64,000 nt of DNA from Bemisia tabaci (lineage: Eukaryota; Arthropoda; Insecta; Hemiptera; Aleyrodidae), in the NCBI RefSeq assembly GCF_918797505.1, contig NC_092795.1, positions 16,169,131 through 16,233,130 on the forward strand, in the 5' to 3' direction. Shown piece after piece: positions 23,187 to 34,499 of this stretch. The translations under genes were made by a program, and so were the position numbers. How positions within the stretch are numbered: the stretch's first letter is position 1; the number at the start of each line of letters is the position of its first letter. The notes below the pieces were generated by a model. It saw only the letters and a list, made by a program, of their open reading frames with translations. It had not been told where the DNA came from and made no database searches.

Positions 23187-23354
23187 GGAGCGTGATTGGT
23201 TGGCTATGTCTTAACGCTGCGTTATCGTGCCTTTGTCAGGTGGAATGATCGACAAGCTAACGGCACCTCTTAAGTTTCCGACAGTATGTCGATCATTCCA
23301 CCTGACAAAGGCACGATAAAGCAGCGATAAGACATAGCCGACCAATCACGCTCC
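23187..23354. mobile_element. 168-bp fold-back element
   Basis: GGAGCGTGATTGGTTGGCTA..GGTGGAATGATCGACA is mirrored by TGTCGATCATTCCACC..TAGCCGACCAATCACGCTCC, leaving only about 30 bp of loop. It sits exactly where the right palindrome arm stops, so it may mark the breakpoint. Confidence 0.85.
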
Positions 23355-23799
23355 GCCTTTTAACCTATGTCATGTATGTCGATCCGACAAACAAAAAATT
23401 TCAATAATCAGGCTGCTGACCGCACTGTGTTTGACGCAATGGGTGAAGTATTCGTGCAGTCTTGTAGGCGCTAATATGTGTTACAAGTCGATCGTCGTGC
23501 CGAGGGCTTGTCCTTTTCATCTCAAGTCCTCGTCATCATTCCTCTCTGCGCTGAGCTCCAGGCCAAATTGCCTGTTAAGTTCCTCTCTTAACTCGACTAA
23601 TTAAAGATGCTGTCTCTTTTATCACCGAAAAATGATAAAATTAGAAATTACTATACTCTCAGGAAAGAGAGATTTTGTCCCCTTTTCTCATTGATAATTA
23701 TTTTTTCTGAATCCGATTTTTTTTTATACCTACATTTAAAAAATTTCAAAATTTGCCGCGTAATCCGGCCCTGGTCTGCGTCAATACAAAGCTTAAAGT

Positions 23800-24840
23800 T
23801 GAATTATGTATTGTGCAGTTAGACAATTGCGAACCTTCGTAAAGGAAGGGGTGAGAATTGGAAGAGCTAAACTGCATTCTAACGTTTCAAAGTTTCGTCG
23901 AAAAACTTATTACTTCATTTTTGAACCCTCAAATTCCCAGGTTTTACTTATGCACGAAAGCCCGAGTCGGGTCAAACTGCATGGTAAATACATTGGTTTC
24001 AATAGTTTTTGAAGTATGATCAATGTTATTTCTATGTTTTCGAAAGTGAAAAATACTTTTTTTTTAAAAAAATATTTACCTTAAGATTACATGCTGGCGC
24101 TCTCTCAATCCCCTTTCCACCCTTATTCGCGATATACCTTAGAAGAGATAGTCCGGTCATATATGGCTCGGCTTAGGATATCTCCAGATAGTCGTCAAAA
24201 GACATTCCCCGTCACGACATTGCTCTCGCTAAGCTACCAGTTTTTCAAAGCGCGCTCTGTAGAGAGCTTGAGAAACCTCTAAACGTGCTTTTACGTCCCC
24301 CCCCCCCCCCCCCTCAAACGATTATCGATTCTGACACATCATAGCACATTTTGAACAAACTTGACGTGGAATTTTCTCAAATTTCAAAAATAAGAGACAC
24401 CTGAAACAGGTTAATAACAGCGCAGAGATACAACTATTCGTGCCTGATGGTAAGTCCGTGTTGCATCTAAAAAATTGAAGGCGCGGTGGCGCGAGGCGTG
24501 AAATAGTCATGATCCGATCCGAACCGATCAATGCTGCCAATGAGGTGTCGCGCAGTCGCGCTGATCATAGGCAAACGTTAAAAAATTAAGCCGGATTGCG
24601 TCCCTCTACTCTTCGGCTGTGTTATTTACGTAACCCTTAAAGCATCACTATACCTATAAGACAAATGGAACTATCACAACACGGAAACAAAGCAAAGAAA
24701 AGGACGCGTGTTGATGACGGCGTAGAGATACAACTATTCGTGCTTGATTGATGTCCGTGTTGCATCTGTAAAATTGAAGGCTCAATGGCGCGAGGCGTGA
24801 ACGCCTAATGCTTTGCTCCACGCTGCTACTACTGAGGTAT
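23800..24840 (+). repeat. Family B interspersed repeat, copy 1 (unoccupied by hAT)
   Basis: About 1 kb homologous to 34.5-36.33 kb: shared blocks include AGTCGGGTCAAACTG, CCCTCAAACGATTAT, ACACCTGAAA.CAGGTT, ACAACTATTCGTGCCTGATG, GAAGGCGCGGTGGCGCGA and AAGCAAAGAAAAGGA. It lacks the hAT-type insertion of the other copy: the site reads TCACAACACGGAAAC. ACAACTATTCGTGC occurs twice, so the family has an internal duplicated module. There is a C run at 24297-24313. No coding potential recognised. Confidence 0.75.
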
Positions 24841-25976
24841 CACTCAGATTCAAAGGACTCCTTGCGTCTAGACGGCGGTCTCATATAGAATCTTCGGAAA
24901 TGATTCTCTCGGGGAATTAACCGTTTCATTATTTCCATACAATCTATGTTTTTTTGGTTTTTTTTTTTTTTTTTTTTAATTTTCAATTTAAAGCAAGGAA
25001 AAAATTAAAATGGGCGGTGAAACTGCAAAGATTGAATCCTCATCGCGGTGCTCCAAATTCTTCACTCTTATTTTATGTATTTAATCGCAGAAGAACAAAA
25101 GAACACTCATCTCGGTTTAATTTTTTTACAGAATATTCTATGCGGGGAGAATAGAAGTTCAGGAAGTTTAAAACAATTGACGCCCAGTATTTTCTCATTT
25201 AGAAAATAAATTATGACAGAAAGTCTGCTGCGTCACATACCGAGATGTCCATTTTTTCAGTAGAACCGACGAATTGTGTTATTAAGACCATTTGAAGACG
25301 TCAGTTTTCTGAACTCGTCACTCCTTCAGTAAACATACAAAGAAAACCGTATAGTTTTCAGTTTACAAAACACTTTTAATATTCATCGACTACAATTTTA
25401 CGGACGAGCTCCCGTGAAGCCTTTGTTTCGAGGAGTCCCGTAGCTACAATGCCCTCGTGCAAACATAATACGACGGCACAGAAAATATCTAGGACGTGGT
25501 TGGCGTGCAAGGCTAAACTCTCCAAAGTGCACCCAAACGCACTCGGAAGGAGATTAAGCGGAATCACGGGGAGGCGAATGAATAAAAATTGGGCAATTAC
25601 TTAATTGATGCGGGGTGTTACTTTATCAAGTGGGGTTGAAAATGCCCTGCAAAGTCTACACTGTTCAGTTCGCCGCCCCCTTCACCCCTCTTAAGAATCG
25701 ATTTATTGTCTCACACTGCGCCAGAACGCGCTCGGAGTGGGAAAACGCCCCCCTCCTCTCCGCGGCCCCCTTTCCCGCGCGGGTTTCTAAAGGGCTGAAT
25801 CGCGATGCCATGCCATGGCTTACTGTGAGGCTTTCCGCCTCAAAAGCCGGCCGAAACCCCGTGCAATAGCGCTGAAGAAGAGCCTTGCATTCCCGCTTAC
25901 TTACATTATTTTAAGCGTACTGTACACACGTTGAGAAGGTGCACTTGGTTTTGATTTATCCTAAATACATGTGAAC
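24841..25976. other. Intergenic stretch with an unassigned minus-strand open frame
   Basis: Contains a T run at 24958-24979 and a GC-richer patch at 25660-25870. On the minus strand 25376-25567 is open (PSAFGCTLESLALHANHV.. ending VRKIVVDEY, stop). It starts at GTG and not ATG and has no upstream acceptor I can identify, so I do not call a gene. Confidence 0.3.
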
Positions 25977-26631
25977 GGGCGGCACCCGATTCCCTCCCGA
26001 GATTCCCTCCCGGATCCGATTCCCTCCCGCTAATGACCGCTGCCCAAGTCCGTTTCCGATTCCCTCCCGCTAATACCTTTAATAAACTGAAGCGGCAACG
26101 TCGCATTAATCATTCAACTTACCATTTCAGAGAGATGCGCTGTTTCCCGTGAGTGTTTCAGGAAAATTAGGGTAGATTCACAAAATTATGATGATTTGAT
26201 GAAGAAAGTGGGCTAGGTCGATAGAAAGTTCTCAAAGTCTGTTTCATATGTATGTGTTCATATGCATGTTGTATGTAGTTTTTCTGTGAACATCCGGCAG
26301 TCATGAAGAGGGTCATAGAAGGGAGAGAGGGTTCTCAAATTTTGTTTTATGCATGCATATGAAATAGACTTTGGGAACTTTCTATCAACCTAGCCCACTT
26401 CCTTCATCAAATCATCATAATTTTGTGAATATACCCTAATTTTCCTGAAACACTCACGGGAAACAGCGCATCTCTCTGGAAATGGTAAGTTGAATGATTA
26501 ATGCGACGTTGCCGCTTCATTTTATTAAAGGTCATTAGCGGGAGGGAATCGGAAACGGACTTGGGCAGCGGTCATTAGCGGGAGGGAATCGGATCCGGGA
26601 GGGAATCTCGGGAGGGAATCGGGTGCCGCCC
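25977..26631. mobile_element. 655-bp fold-back element with perfect 8-bp TSD and CGATTCCCTCCCG iterations
   Basis: Ends GGGCGGCACCCGATTCCC and GGGAATCGGGTGCCGCCC, arms about 300 bp, spacer about 70 bp. ATGTGAAC flanks it at 25969-25976 and 26632-26639. The outer part of each arm has four CGATTCCCTCCCG-type units. The 8-bp duplication fits hAT or related cut-and-paste enzymes. No coding capacity. Confidence 0.9.
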
Positions 26632-26638
26632 ATGTGAA

Positions 26639-26936
26639 CAGGGTGTCTATAAGTCGGGAATTTCCGGAAAGCCCGGAATTAGTTCTGTTTTTTTGAGGGC
26701 GGTCCGGAAGTATTGAACAAGTGCGAAAATTCCAGGAAAAAGACCAGAATTTATGTTATTTTTGTCGCAATTTAAGCGAGAAATTCAAATTTTTGAAATT
26801 TATCGCATTTCGTCAAATGGAGGTACTGGAAAAGTACTGAATTTTTCTGTTGAGGAGGCACTGAATTCCTCCGGAATGTACTGGAAAAGTACTTTGAAAG
26901 CAATGATTTTTGGCCAGCCTGTTTTAGTAGACACTG
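26639..26936. mobile_element. Degenerate MITE with CAGGGTGTCTA ends
   Basis: CAGGGTGTCTATAAGTCGGG on the left and TAGTAGACACTG on the right. The interior repeats TACTGGAAAAGTACT and GAATTTC-like words. Its left end touches the target duplication of the preceding fold-back, so that element appears to have inserted at its edge. Confidence 0.5.
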
Positions 26937-27281
26937 AAGAGAAATAGTTCGGTGCGTTAACGCAATCGTTCTTAGGTGAGATAACCCAAGATTCCGGTCA
27001 CAGAAACTGAGATTCGCTTCAGCTAACTAAAAGTCGACTTCAATGACCGAAAATTTGGCTGCCCGAACTGAAAAACTCTGGTGTTCAGTTTGAACTGAAA
27101 AATAGTTCTTGTGTCCGAAGTTTTTTTTCAGTGTACAGGATAGCAAACTGCCTATACTGAGAATCATCGCACTTTGTCATGGGCGTAATTAATTATGATT
27201 ATGAAACTGGAAAACCCAGTATCTTCTTTTGTGACGTTTCAAGATCTCTTTCACATTTTACACAAAAAAGAACGGCCGAGA

Positions 27282-27946
27282 CAGGGCCGGATTTAGGGGG
27301 TGGCCGAATGGGCCGCGGCCCATGGCGGTAAATTGAGGGGGCAGCAAATTTTACAATTTTTTTTAAATGTAGGTATAAAAAAAAATCGAATGCAGAAAAA
27401 AAATACAAACGAGAAAAGGCAACAAAATCTCTCATTTCCTGAGAGTATAGTAATTTCTAATTTTTTCGTCTTTCGGTGATACACAGAGACTGCACCTTTA
27501 ATTAGTCGAGTTAAGAGAGAAATCAAACACGCAATTTGGCCTGGAACGGCGCAGCGCAGAGTGCAATGATGACAAAAGACTTGAGATGAGAAGGAGATGC
27601 CCCAGCGGTCGGCATGTAACACATATTAGCGCCTACAAGAGTGCATGAATACTTCACGCATTGCGTCAAACATAGTGCGGTCAGCAGCGGTCGGCGTGAA
27701 ACGCATAGCGCCTACAAGACTGCATGAATACTTCACGCATTGCGCCGAATACACAGTGCGGTCAACGCGACACGGCGCTGCGGCGGCGGAAGTTAAGATT
27801 ATTAAACCACATTTATGTTTGTTCTTTCATAATTTTTTTCGTTTATGTCTTAAAAATAGAAGGCCCTGTCCACACAGAGATAGGTTTACGGAACTATTAC
27901 TTTCGCGCAAAGTTCAGTGAATTTTTGGTAGTAGTGTTGACAGGGC
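27282..27946 (+). mobile_element. Family A hAT-type element, 3' truncated
   Basis: Begins CAGGGCCGGATTTAGGGG and follows the 35.3-kb copy through the module array (units at 27629 and 27708) and the TTTACGGAACT..TTCGCGCAAAGTTC block, then stops at TGTTGACAGGGCTCTCGCC. The right terminal repeat is missing. Confidence 0.88.
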
Positions 27947-29527
27947 TCTCGCCAGGGAGCCGCTTTTCTTTTCCAGGGTTGTTCCCTTTTTTATCCTACT
28001 TTTTACTTACTCTTCTTCTTTCTTTATTTATTTCTTCTTAATGTTGCCCTTTAAAAATAACGTTCACCGAGATACTGACAGGTCATGCAATGCAAAATTA
28101 TGGGTACAGTGTTGATTTTTCTTGTAAATTAATTAAGTGAAAATTGGAATTTTTGGGCATGCCACTATTGAGCTACATTTTTCCAACCCTGCCCCTTATT
28201 ATTCCATACATTAGTCTGAAATACAAGTAGCTGCAATGTCAAGATCACTACCCCTCATGACCTCTTTTTATGTTAACAAAATAATGATAAAGCGAAGTAT
28301 TGAAATAGTGACTGCATCCCCCCCCCCTCCCATAACCCCCGTCCTTATTATCTCTATAAGAAATATTCACTCCTTAGGGGTGATCAGTCTGTATCTGATC
28401 AGTCTAACCTGGTTCCAATTCTTCCCTTTCAGAAATCGTAACGTTATTTACTCTGGGAACTCTCCGTCGCGCAAGTATTGATTGGATGAACTTTTTCTCG
28501 AAGAACGCTTAACCTCTTTTCCTCGTGAGAAAAAGATAATTCTAATTTATTATTATTAGATATCGATTTCTCTGAAACGGACAAAGAGCTTCACGAAACT
28601 TTCCTTTTTTTCCTGTAATTTCTCAGAAATCCAAGGCGTAAAGAGGTGTGTATAGACTACCCACTCCAGAGTTCTGCTACTGCGAGCGCTTCAAAATTGT
28701 TTCAGATAGCTTTTCTCAACATGTAATTGATTAACTTAAAGTTGGAACAAAGTCCTCTCGGCTCGAAGAGAAGGAGGACCTGACCTCTTTAACGTTTTAG
28801 ACCCTTAGAGTTCTAATAACTCACGCACGTGGTGATTTGCTTTGTCTTACTCAGTCGATTTCATCAAAATATTAAAGTGGAATAAAATAATTACTCTTGT
28901 ATTATAGCGTTCTGCTACGCGGCGGCGTAGCAGAACGCCGCGTCTGTTTCTGTACATTTTGATCAGTTTACCTTCAAAAGTCTAAGGAGGGAAGGTAAAC
29001 TGCACGAGAGCAGTAATAGTCGCTTGCATCAATTTATCGGTCTGCTTACTCGTATCAACACTATTGTTTCTTATTCATTTCTCATTATTTCGCCTTCAAG
29101 TACTTGATCTGGCAATGTGAACTATTTGGGAGCACTATTAGATGCATGTGGGCGGCAGGCGGTTCGGCCGTTTTCATTCGTTTTAAGCAGTACATTACCA
29201 GATTAAAGGGCAGTGCTTCGACTACCAGTCAGAGTCTCTATCATTTTGGTTGGCCCTTTAAGGATATGTATGTTTTATCAGAATTTTGGTGCCTAAATTG
29301 TATGTTTCATTAAATTGCCGCATCGATCATTGATCGATTTTTGAAAAATGGGTCCGGCACCCATTTGATAAAAATTTGCTTTGTAAAAGTACGGAAAAAA
29401 CTGAGCTCTTTGGAATTTTTCCGATTTTTTTTAAATCCTAAATGGGAAAGAAACCGCACTTCTTTAAAATTCAGAGTTGGAATTTTTAACGCTCAGAAAT
29501 CAACGTGTATGGTTTAGGATGAGACAA
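27947..29527. other. Intergenic stretch with two perfect hairpins
   Basis: CGTTCTGCTACGC (28908-28920) and GCGTAGCAGAACG (28925-28937) enclose a 4-nt loop. A second hairpin, GTTTACCTTC..GAAGGTAAAC, follows at about 28967-28999. Otherwise AT-rich, with no gene recognised. Confidence 0.5.
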
Positions 29528-29865
29528 TCAGACATGATGAGGTGAAAAAGGAGGAGGAGGAGAGGAAGAAGAGGACGAAGGAAGGTAGGAAGGAGAAAAT
29601 GGAGGAGGAGAAGAAGAAGCAGAAGAGGAAGGAGAGGACGGAGGAGGAGGAGAAATGAAAAATACGAAGAGCTGAAAGAAAAAGTTGAAGAAGAACAAGA
29701 GGAAAGATCTGAAAACAAAGACGAATGGGAAGAGGAGGATGAAGGAGAAAAGAGGCGAGTGAAGGAGGAGAAATATAAGATGATGGAGAAGAGGAAGATG
29801 AAAGAGGAGAGGACAAGGAGGAAATTGAAGGAGAGGAAGAAGAAAACACTTCAAAATTAATGAAA
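29528..29865 (+). repeat. Polypurine (GGA/GAA-rich) tract, about 340 bp
   Basis: The plus strand is almost pure A and G, made of GAGGAGGA and AAGAAGAGG words. The long open frames on the minus strand (Ser/Pro/Phe/Leu-rich) follow from composition and are not genes. Such tracts can form triplex DNA. Confidence 0.85.
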
Positions 29866-30246
29866 TAAAAGAAATGCGGAAAATTTTGGCGCCGCGGGCG
29901 AGTCCTTACAATTGTGCCTCTCGGACGAGCCCGCGTTTAACCTCTCATACATGTAGTGGAAATCCCTAACTGACCACCCCCTCTTTTAATTTCCCCCGCG
30001 AATTACGGGGGATGCGTGGAGGAGATCCGCCCCCGCGACCTTGGGCGGTCAATTCGGGAAACGGCAACCGGGGGCGTTTTCAGTATTCCCCCCGGTCGAT
30101 ACGGCAACTCTCGGTGCTCGCCGCTTTTTTCATCATTCAAAGCGCGATTCACCCTCGCCTCCACCCGCCCCCGCCCCGCTCCGCCCCCAATACGTCGTCT
30201 CCACTCACTACTCCCACCTCTGCCACCCCCGCCTACCCCCGCAAGC
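29866..30246. other. GC-rich island
   Basis: CpG-rich with Pro/Arg-coding low complexity in all frames. Could be promoter-like. No gene assigned. The boundary with the next long inverted-repeat element is sharp. Confidence 0.35.
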
Positions 30247-31765
30247 TTGGCGGGATCACACGGCGAAATTAACTTTTTCCCTACGGTTTACGTAGTCATT
30301 GCATGGTAATGGTTGCTTCAGCCGAAATCAATGACGTCAGATGGCGGAGGGGTGGTCGGAGGCACCCTGTATCTCTGAATTAGGAAGAATATTGTTTTGT
30401 AAAGAGGTTTAAAGAGACTTTAAAATTGGGTTTAAGCTGCAGATGCCTCTTAGGTGATAAATTCGAGTTTTCGACTTGATCGAATTGGCGTAAAATATAT
30501 CGCATCGATTAAGGGAATTATTTTGACAGATTATGACTTTTCAATCAAAAAAAGGATGATAGCATCTGGGCATGAGGCTAAAGAATCATTCTCAACCAGA
30601 AAAATTGATCGGTATTTGGAGAAATGAAAACGAAAATTGGCTACCCTAAAAACCTTGCATCGTTTTTCAAAACAAATCCTGTTTTCATTTCTCCAAAATT
30701 TGCAATTATTGTAATGAGTATGATCCCTTAGATTCATTCAAGAGGGCTACCGTTCTTTCTTGGCTAAAAAGTCAAAATTTGCAAAGAATTCTGATTTATT
30801 TATGCGATATGTCGCACGTCAGTTGAATAACGCCAAGAACACGGGACAAATCAGCTTAAATTCGTCGTTCCTCAGACGGTGGAACGTAACTCTACTTTAA
30901 GGTTGCAAAATTGACTCAAACTGTGAAATTTTTTTAAAAAAAATATACGAATGCAATTTTTGTCTAAAATTTCGCTGATTTTGCTTGAGATCGCGGAGGA
31001 AAAATAAGTGACATTTTTAGTCAAAAATGCCAGAGATTTTATCGGTATAAATGCAAATTCCGAGGAGAAATTGAGCAACATTGAAATATAGTTACGTTTT
31101 TTAGTAGAGGAACAACGAATTGTGAAAGGAAACAAGTCCATTTTGCAGAATTTTCTCGGCAAGGACCTACCTCTTGCCAATGGCTATAATGGCTCTTTTG
31201 CATCCACCATCGCTGCAACGGAAGCAAGAAATAAAGGAAAATGGCTTAAAAAATGAGCGCTCCGAAAAATTCAGAAATTCACTCCTCACCCTACGATCTT
31301 TTGAGCTACGTCTTCCTACTGACTATAATGTCCAATGACCATTATAGGATTGTTGAAAGGATTTAGGGTAGCCAATTTTCGTTTTCATTTCTCCAAATAC
31401 CGATCAATTTTTCTGGTTGAGAATGATTCTTTAGCCTCATGCCCAGATGCTATCATCCTTTTTTTGATTGAAAAGTCATAATCTGTCAAAATAATTCCCT
31501 TAATCGATGCGATATATTTTACGCCAATTCGATCAAGTCGAAAACTCGAATTTATCACCTAAGAGGCATCTGCAGCTTAAACCCAATTTTAAAGTCTCTT
31601 TAAACCTCTTTACAAAACAATATTCTTCCTAATTCAGAGATACAGGGTGCCTCCGACCACCCCTCCGCCATCTGACGTCATTGATTTCGGCTGAAGCAAC
31701 CATTACCATGCAATGACTACGTAAACCGTAGGGAAAAAGTTAATTTCGCCGTGTGATCCCGCCAA
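30247..31765. mobile_element. 1.5-kb element with about 400-bp terminal inverted repeats
   Basis: TTGGCGGGATCACACGGCGA at the left is mirrored by the right end TCGCCGTGTGATCCCGCCAA, and pairing continues to about 30650/31363 (ATTGGCTACCCTAAA and its complement). The 715-bp middle has no recognisable protein. Long terminal inverted repeats with an empty core suggest a non-autonomous or fold-back transposon. I found no clear target duplication. Confidence 0.88.
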
Positions 31766-31909
31766 AGAAAAAGAACACCGGTGAAATTTGCCAATCACCA
31801 TTAAATTATCCGATTCATTTCCAGCTCTGTCGACATAAATGAACCCAACCCAAGCTGCATTCTTTATTCCAAGATGGAGGCCAGAGCGATTGACATATTT
31901 CAGTATTTT

Positions 31910-32830
31910 TGTCACTTTGAGATATTTACGATTTCTGACTTGAAATTCGGAATCTACGCCTCAACTTACATGAAAATCTACACCTCACATGCCGCTTTGA
32001 GAGAATTTCACTGCAACTATGCCTCCCCGGCGGCCGTTTTGAAGAGGGTAGGGGGTTGCTCCTGGCCTCCCGTAAGGTGTAATGGCATTCCAGACCACCA
32101 ATTTGCGATTTCCGACTTGGAATTCGGAATCCACGCCTTACATTATATAAGAATCGACATCTCACATGCCGTCCTGAGAGAATTTCACTGCAACTATGCC
32201 CCCCGGCGGCCGTTTTGAAGAGGGGAGGGGGTTGCTCTTGGCCCCCTTGAAAGGTGTAATGGCATTCCAGACCACCAATTTGCGATTTCCGACTTGGAAT
32301 TCGGAATCCACGCCTTAAATTACATAAGAATCGACATCTCATATGACGTCCTGAGAGAATTTCACTGCAACCCCCGGCGGCAGTTTTGGAGAAGGGAGGG
32401 GGTTGCTACTGGCCCCGCGTAGGGTGTAATGGCATTCCAGACCTCTAATTTGCGATTTCCGACTTGGAATTCGGAATCTACGCCTCTACTTACACAAGAA
32501 TCGACACCTCACATGACGTCCTGAGAGAATTTCACTATTCATGCCTCCCCTGGCAGCCATATTATAAAGAAGAGGGGGTTGAGGGGGTTCCCCTGGCCCC
32601 ATATAGGGTATAAGCCATTGCAAGTCTCAAATTTGCGATTTATGACATGAAATTTGGAATTTACGCCTCAAATTACATAGGAATCGACACCTACTATGAT
32701 GTTCTGAGGGAATGTCACTGTTCATGCCCCCCGCGGCGGCCATATTGGAGGGAGGAGGGGGCTGCTCCTGGCCCCCCATACGATGTAATGGCATTGCAGA
32801 CCTTCATTATAGGTCTTACAACCCAGTTTG
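31910..32830 (+). repeat. Satellite array, about 177-bp unit, five to six copies
   Basis: The landmark ACGATTT or GCGATTT plus GACTTG falls at 31928, 32105, 32282, 32452 and 32635, with a decayed unit after about 32805. Spacings are 177, 177, 170 and 183. Each unit also has GAGAATTTCACTG, GGCGGCCRTTTTGRA and GTAATGGCATT.CAGAC. Open frames across it are incidental. Confidence 0.9.
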
Positions 32831-33198
32831 CATACAAAAAGACACGTCAATCGGCAGTGAAGGGTGCATCTCGTGAAATTATCTATTGAGTTGAAATTTT
32901 GGCCGCCATCTTGGATTTGACGGTCCCTAAGGGGTTGAAATGATTTTTTGACACCAGATATGAATTCTACGACCAAAATTACATATAAATGGATACCAAA
33001 CTCGACAATATTCTCAAATTTTGGAATTTTGACCCCCGGAGCGGCCATTTTGGGCGCCATCTTGAATTGGGGGCACCAGCATCATTTTTGGACTTGACAA
33101 CATCGAAAATCGGATTCTACACGAAAAAACGAAGAGAATGATGTATCACTCAAACTTTATTACACAAACTGCACACAGGATTACATCTGCAACCGCAC
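32831..33198. other. Region related to the satellite by GCGGCCATTTTGG words
   Basis: GGCCGCCATCTTGGATT and GAGCGGCCATTTTGGGCGCC resemble the satellite's CGGCCRTTTTG segment, but no full unit can be aligned. No gene. Confidence 0.4.
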
Positions 33199-33336
33199 TT
33201 TAATGTATATGGGAGAGCTGGCGCCATGTTCTGCTCGACGAATTCCGAGCCCGGTGTGCGCCGAGTTCAGGTCGCTTTTTCGATACATTTTCGATTCAAA
33301 ATGGCGGTGTGGAATACGTGGTAATTCCTTTCTCCT

Positions 33337-33388
<52 letters not shown>

Positions 33389-33546
33389 CGTCATCGGATG
33401 GCCGGGTACCCGTGTATCGCAAACAATCGATTATGTATCGAAAAAGTGACCCAGCGTCACACAGGAGTCTCGGAATTCGGGACCTGGAAAATGCTTGAAA
33501 GTGGCGCCAGCTCACCCACTTACATTAAGACTCTATGTACTCTATG
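33199..33546. mobile_element. Family K MITE, copy 2, with GTT microsatellite inside
   Basis: ATGTATATGGGAGAGCTGGC is mirrored by GTGGCGCCAGCTCACCCACT, and CGGAATTCGGGACCTGG is shared with copy 1. The middle holds a pure TTG run at about 33338-33388 (about 17 units) that copy 1 lacks. Poly-Cys or poly-Asn frames here are artefacts of that run. Confidence 0.75.
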
Positions 33547-34499
33547 TTTGTACAGCATTTTATACGCACAATTCGATGTACCAAAGTCTTTGGTTCGCAC
33601 GAGAAATTGTCTTGTGCCCCATTTCGAAATCCGGTCGTTTCGGCTGTGTTGGGTGGCACGGGAGCTTTGCGGGAGGGCCGTGGCCCTATTACCTCGTTCA
33701 TTATGTCACGGAATCACGGCTCCCGTCCGCGGGGCGTTCATGCAGGCGGGTTAGATTGACGCCGCGGCGTAAATTGGAGCCGAAACTATTCGTCGAGCTG
33801 TGGGGAGGAGGTGGCTCAGAGGGGGCCGAGGGGGCCCAGAACCGGTGCTCAGCAGTAAGACTTGTGGCCGTAGCCTAGGCGTCTCCTGCTCAAACTCAAT
33901 CTCACTTGATCTCCCTACTCATTTTCAGATGTTATGGCATGTGGCCCTCCCCCCCCCCCCCCCCCATTCACTTCTCACGTCGCTTTGATACTTTCACCGG
34001 CATCGTCACATGGTTGTCGTGTTTGATGGTTACGTCCCGACTTGAAGGAATTATTACGGATATCGCGGATGAATTGTAAAATCAGGCGTTCTCTTAAATG
34101 CCATGGCAATGAACCTCAAGACAGGGTAAAGAGTGGACCTCTGAGAAACATGTTTCTCGGCGAAATTTCATGCGGAACATTTTCAACGGATTGAAAAGTT
34201 CCAAAATCAACTCAGAGTGAGAAATGAAGGTTTACATGGATGCAGAGAAGAAGAGAATATTTGAACCTCCCGCTAGCGACGAAATCGTAGACAAATTGGG
34301 TCAATTTAGTCGGTAATTGAAAACAACATGCGTTAAGCAAATGACTGGATCATGATTTCACACTTCTCCTTCCTCTTCTCATGCAAGAGACTAGTAAGAA
34401 GAAAGTCAGCACACAGGAAAATTCTTCTATCGTAAAGTATACTGAAACTAGTGCTCGATTATAGGCTCGACGAGATTATTTTCTGACTCGAGTATAGAT
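33547..34499. other. GC-rich island and adjacent intergenic DNA
   Basis: CpG-rich at about 33600-33870, then a C run at 33949-33965. No protein can be assigned. The rest is AT-rich. Confidence 0.35.

Larger units (their letters stand above)
20830..23773 (-). mobile_element. Family A hAT-type element, expanded to 2.9 kb by an internal palindrome
   Basis: The outer ends are CAGGGCCGGATTTA (20830) and TAATCCGGCCCTG (ending 23773), flanked by TTCTGCGT and GTCTGCGT, an 8-bp duplication with one mismatch. Relative to the 901-bp copy at 35303-36203 this copy is inverted and carries about 2 kb extra: a large palindrome (20982-23185) and a 168-bp fold-back (23187-23354). Internal modules are present at about 21182, 22944 and 23430. 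No transposase. Confidence 0.88.

Noticed and set aside
29514..29849. Long Ser/Pro/Leu-rich open frames on the minus strand
   Set aside because: All three frames are open because the tract is almost purely A/G on the plus strand. There is no start context, splice site or domain.
31874..32342. Open frames of 114 and 138 codons on opposite strands
   Set aside because: Both run across the ~177-bp satellite units and repeat with them. Two units are exactly 177 bp, a multiple of three, which keeps frames open.
33203..33754. 183-codon plus-strand frame with poly-Cys (and a minus-strand poly-Asn frame)
   Set aside because: It crosses a GTT microsatellite inside a MITE and then a GC-rich island; the homopolymeric residues come from the microsatellite.
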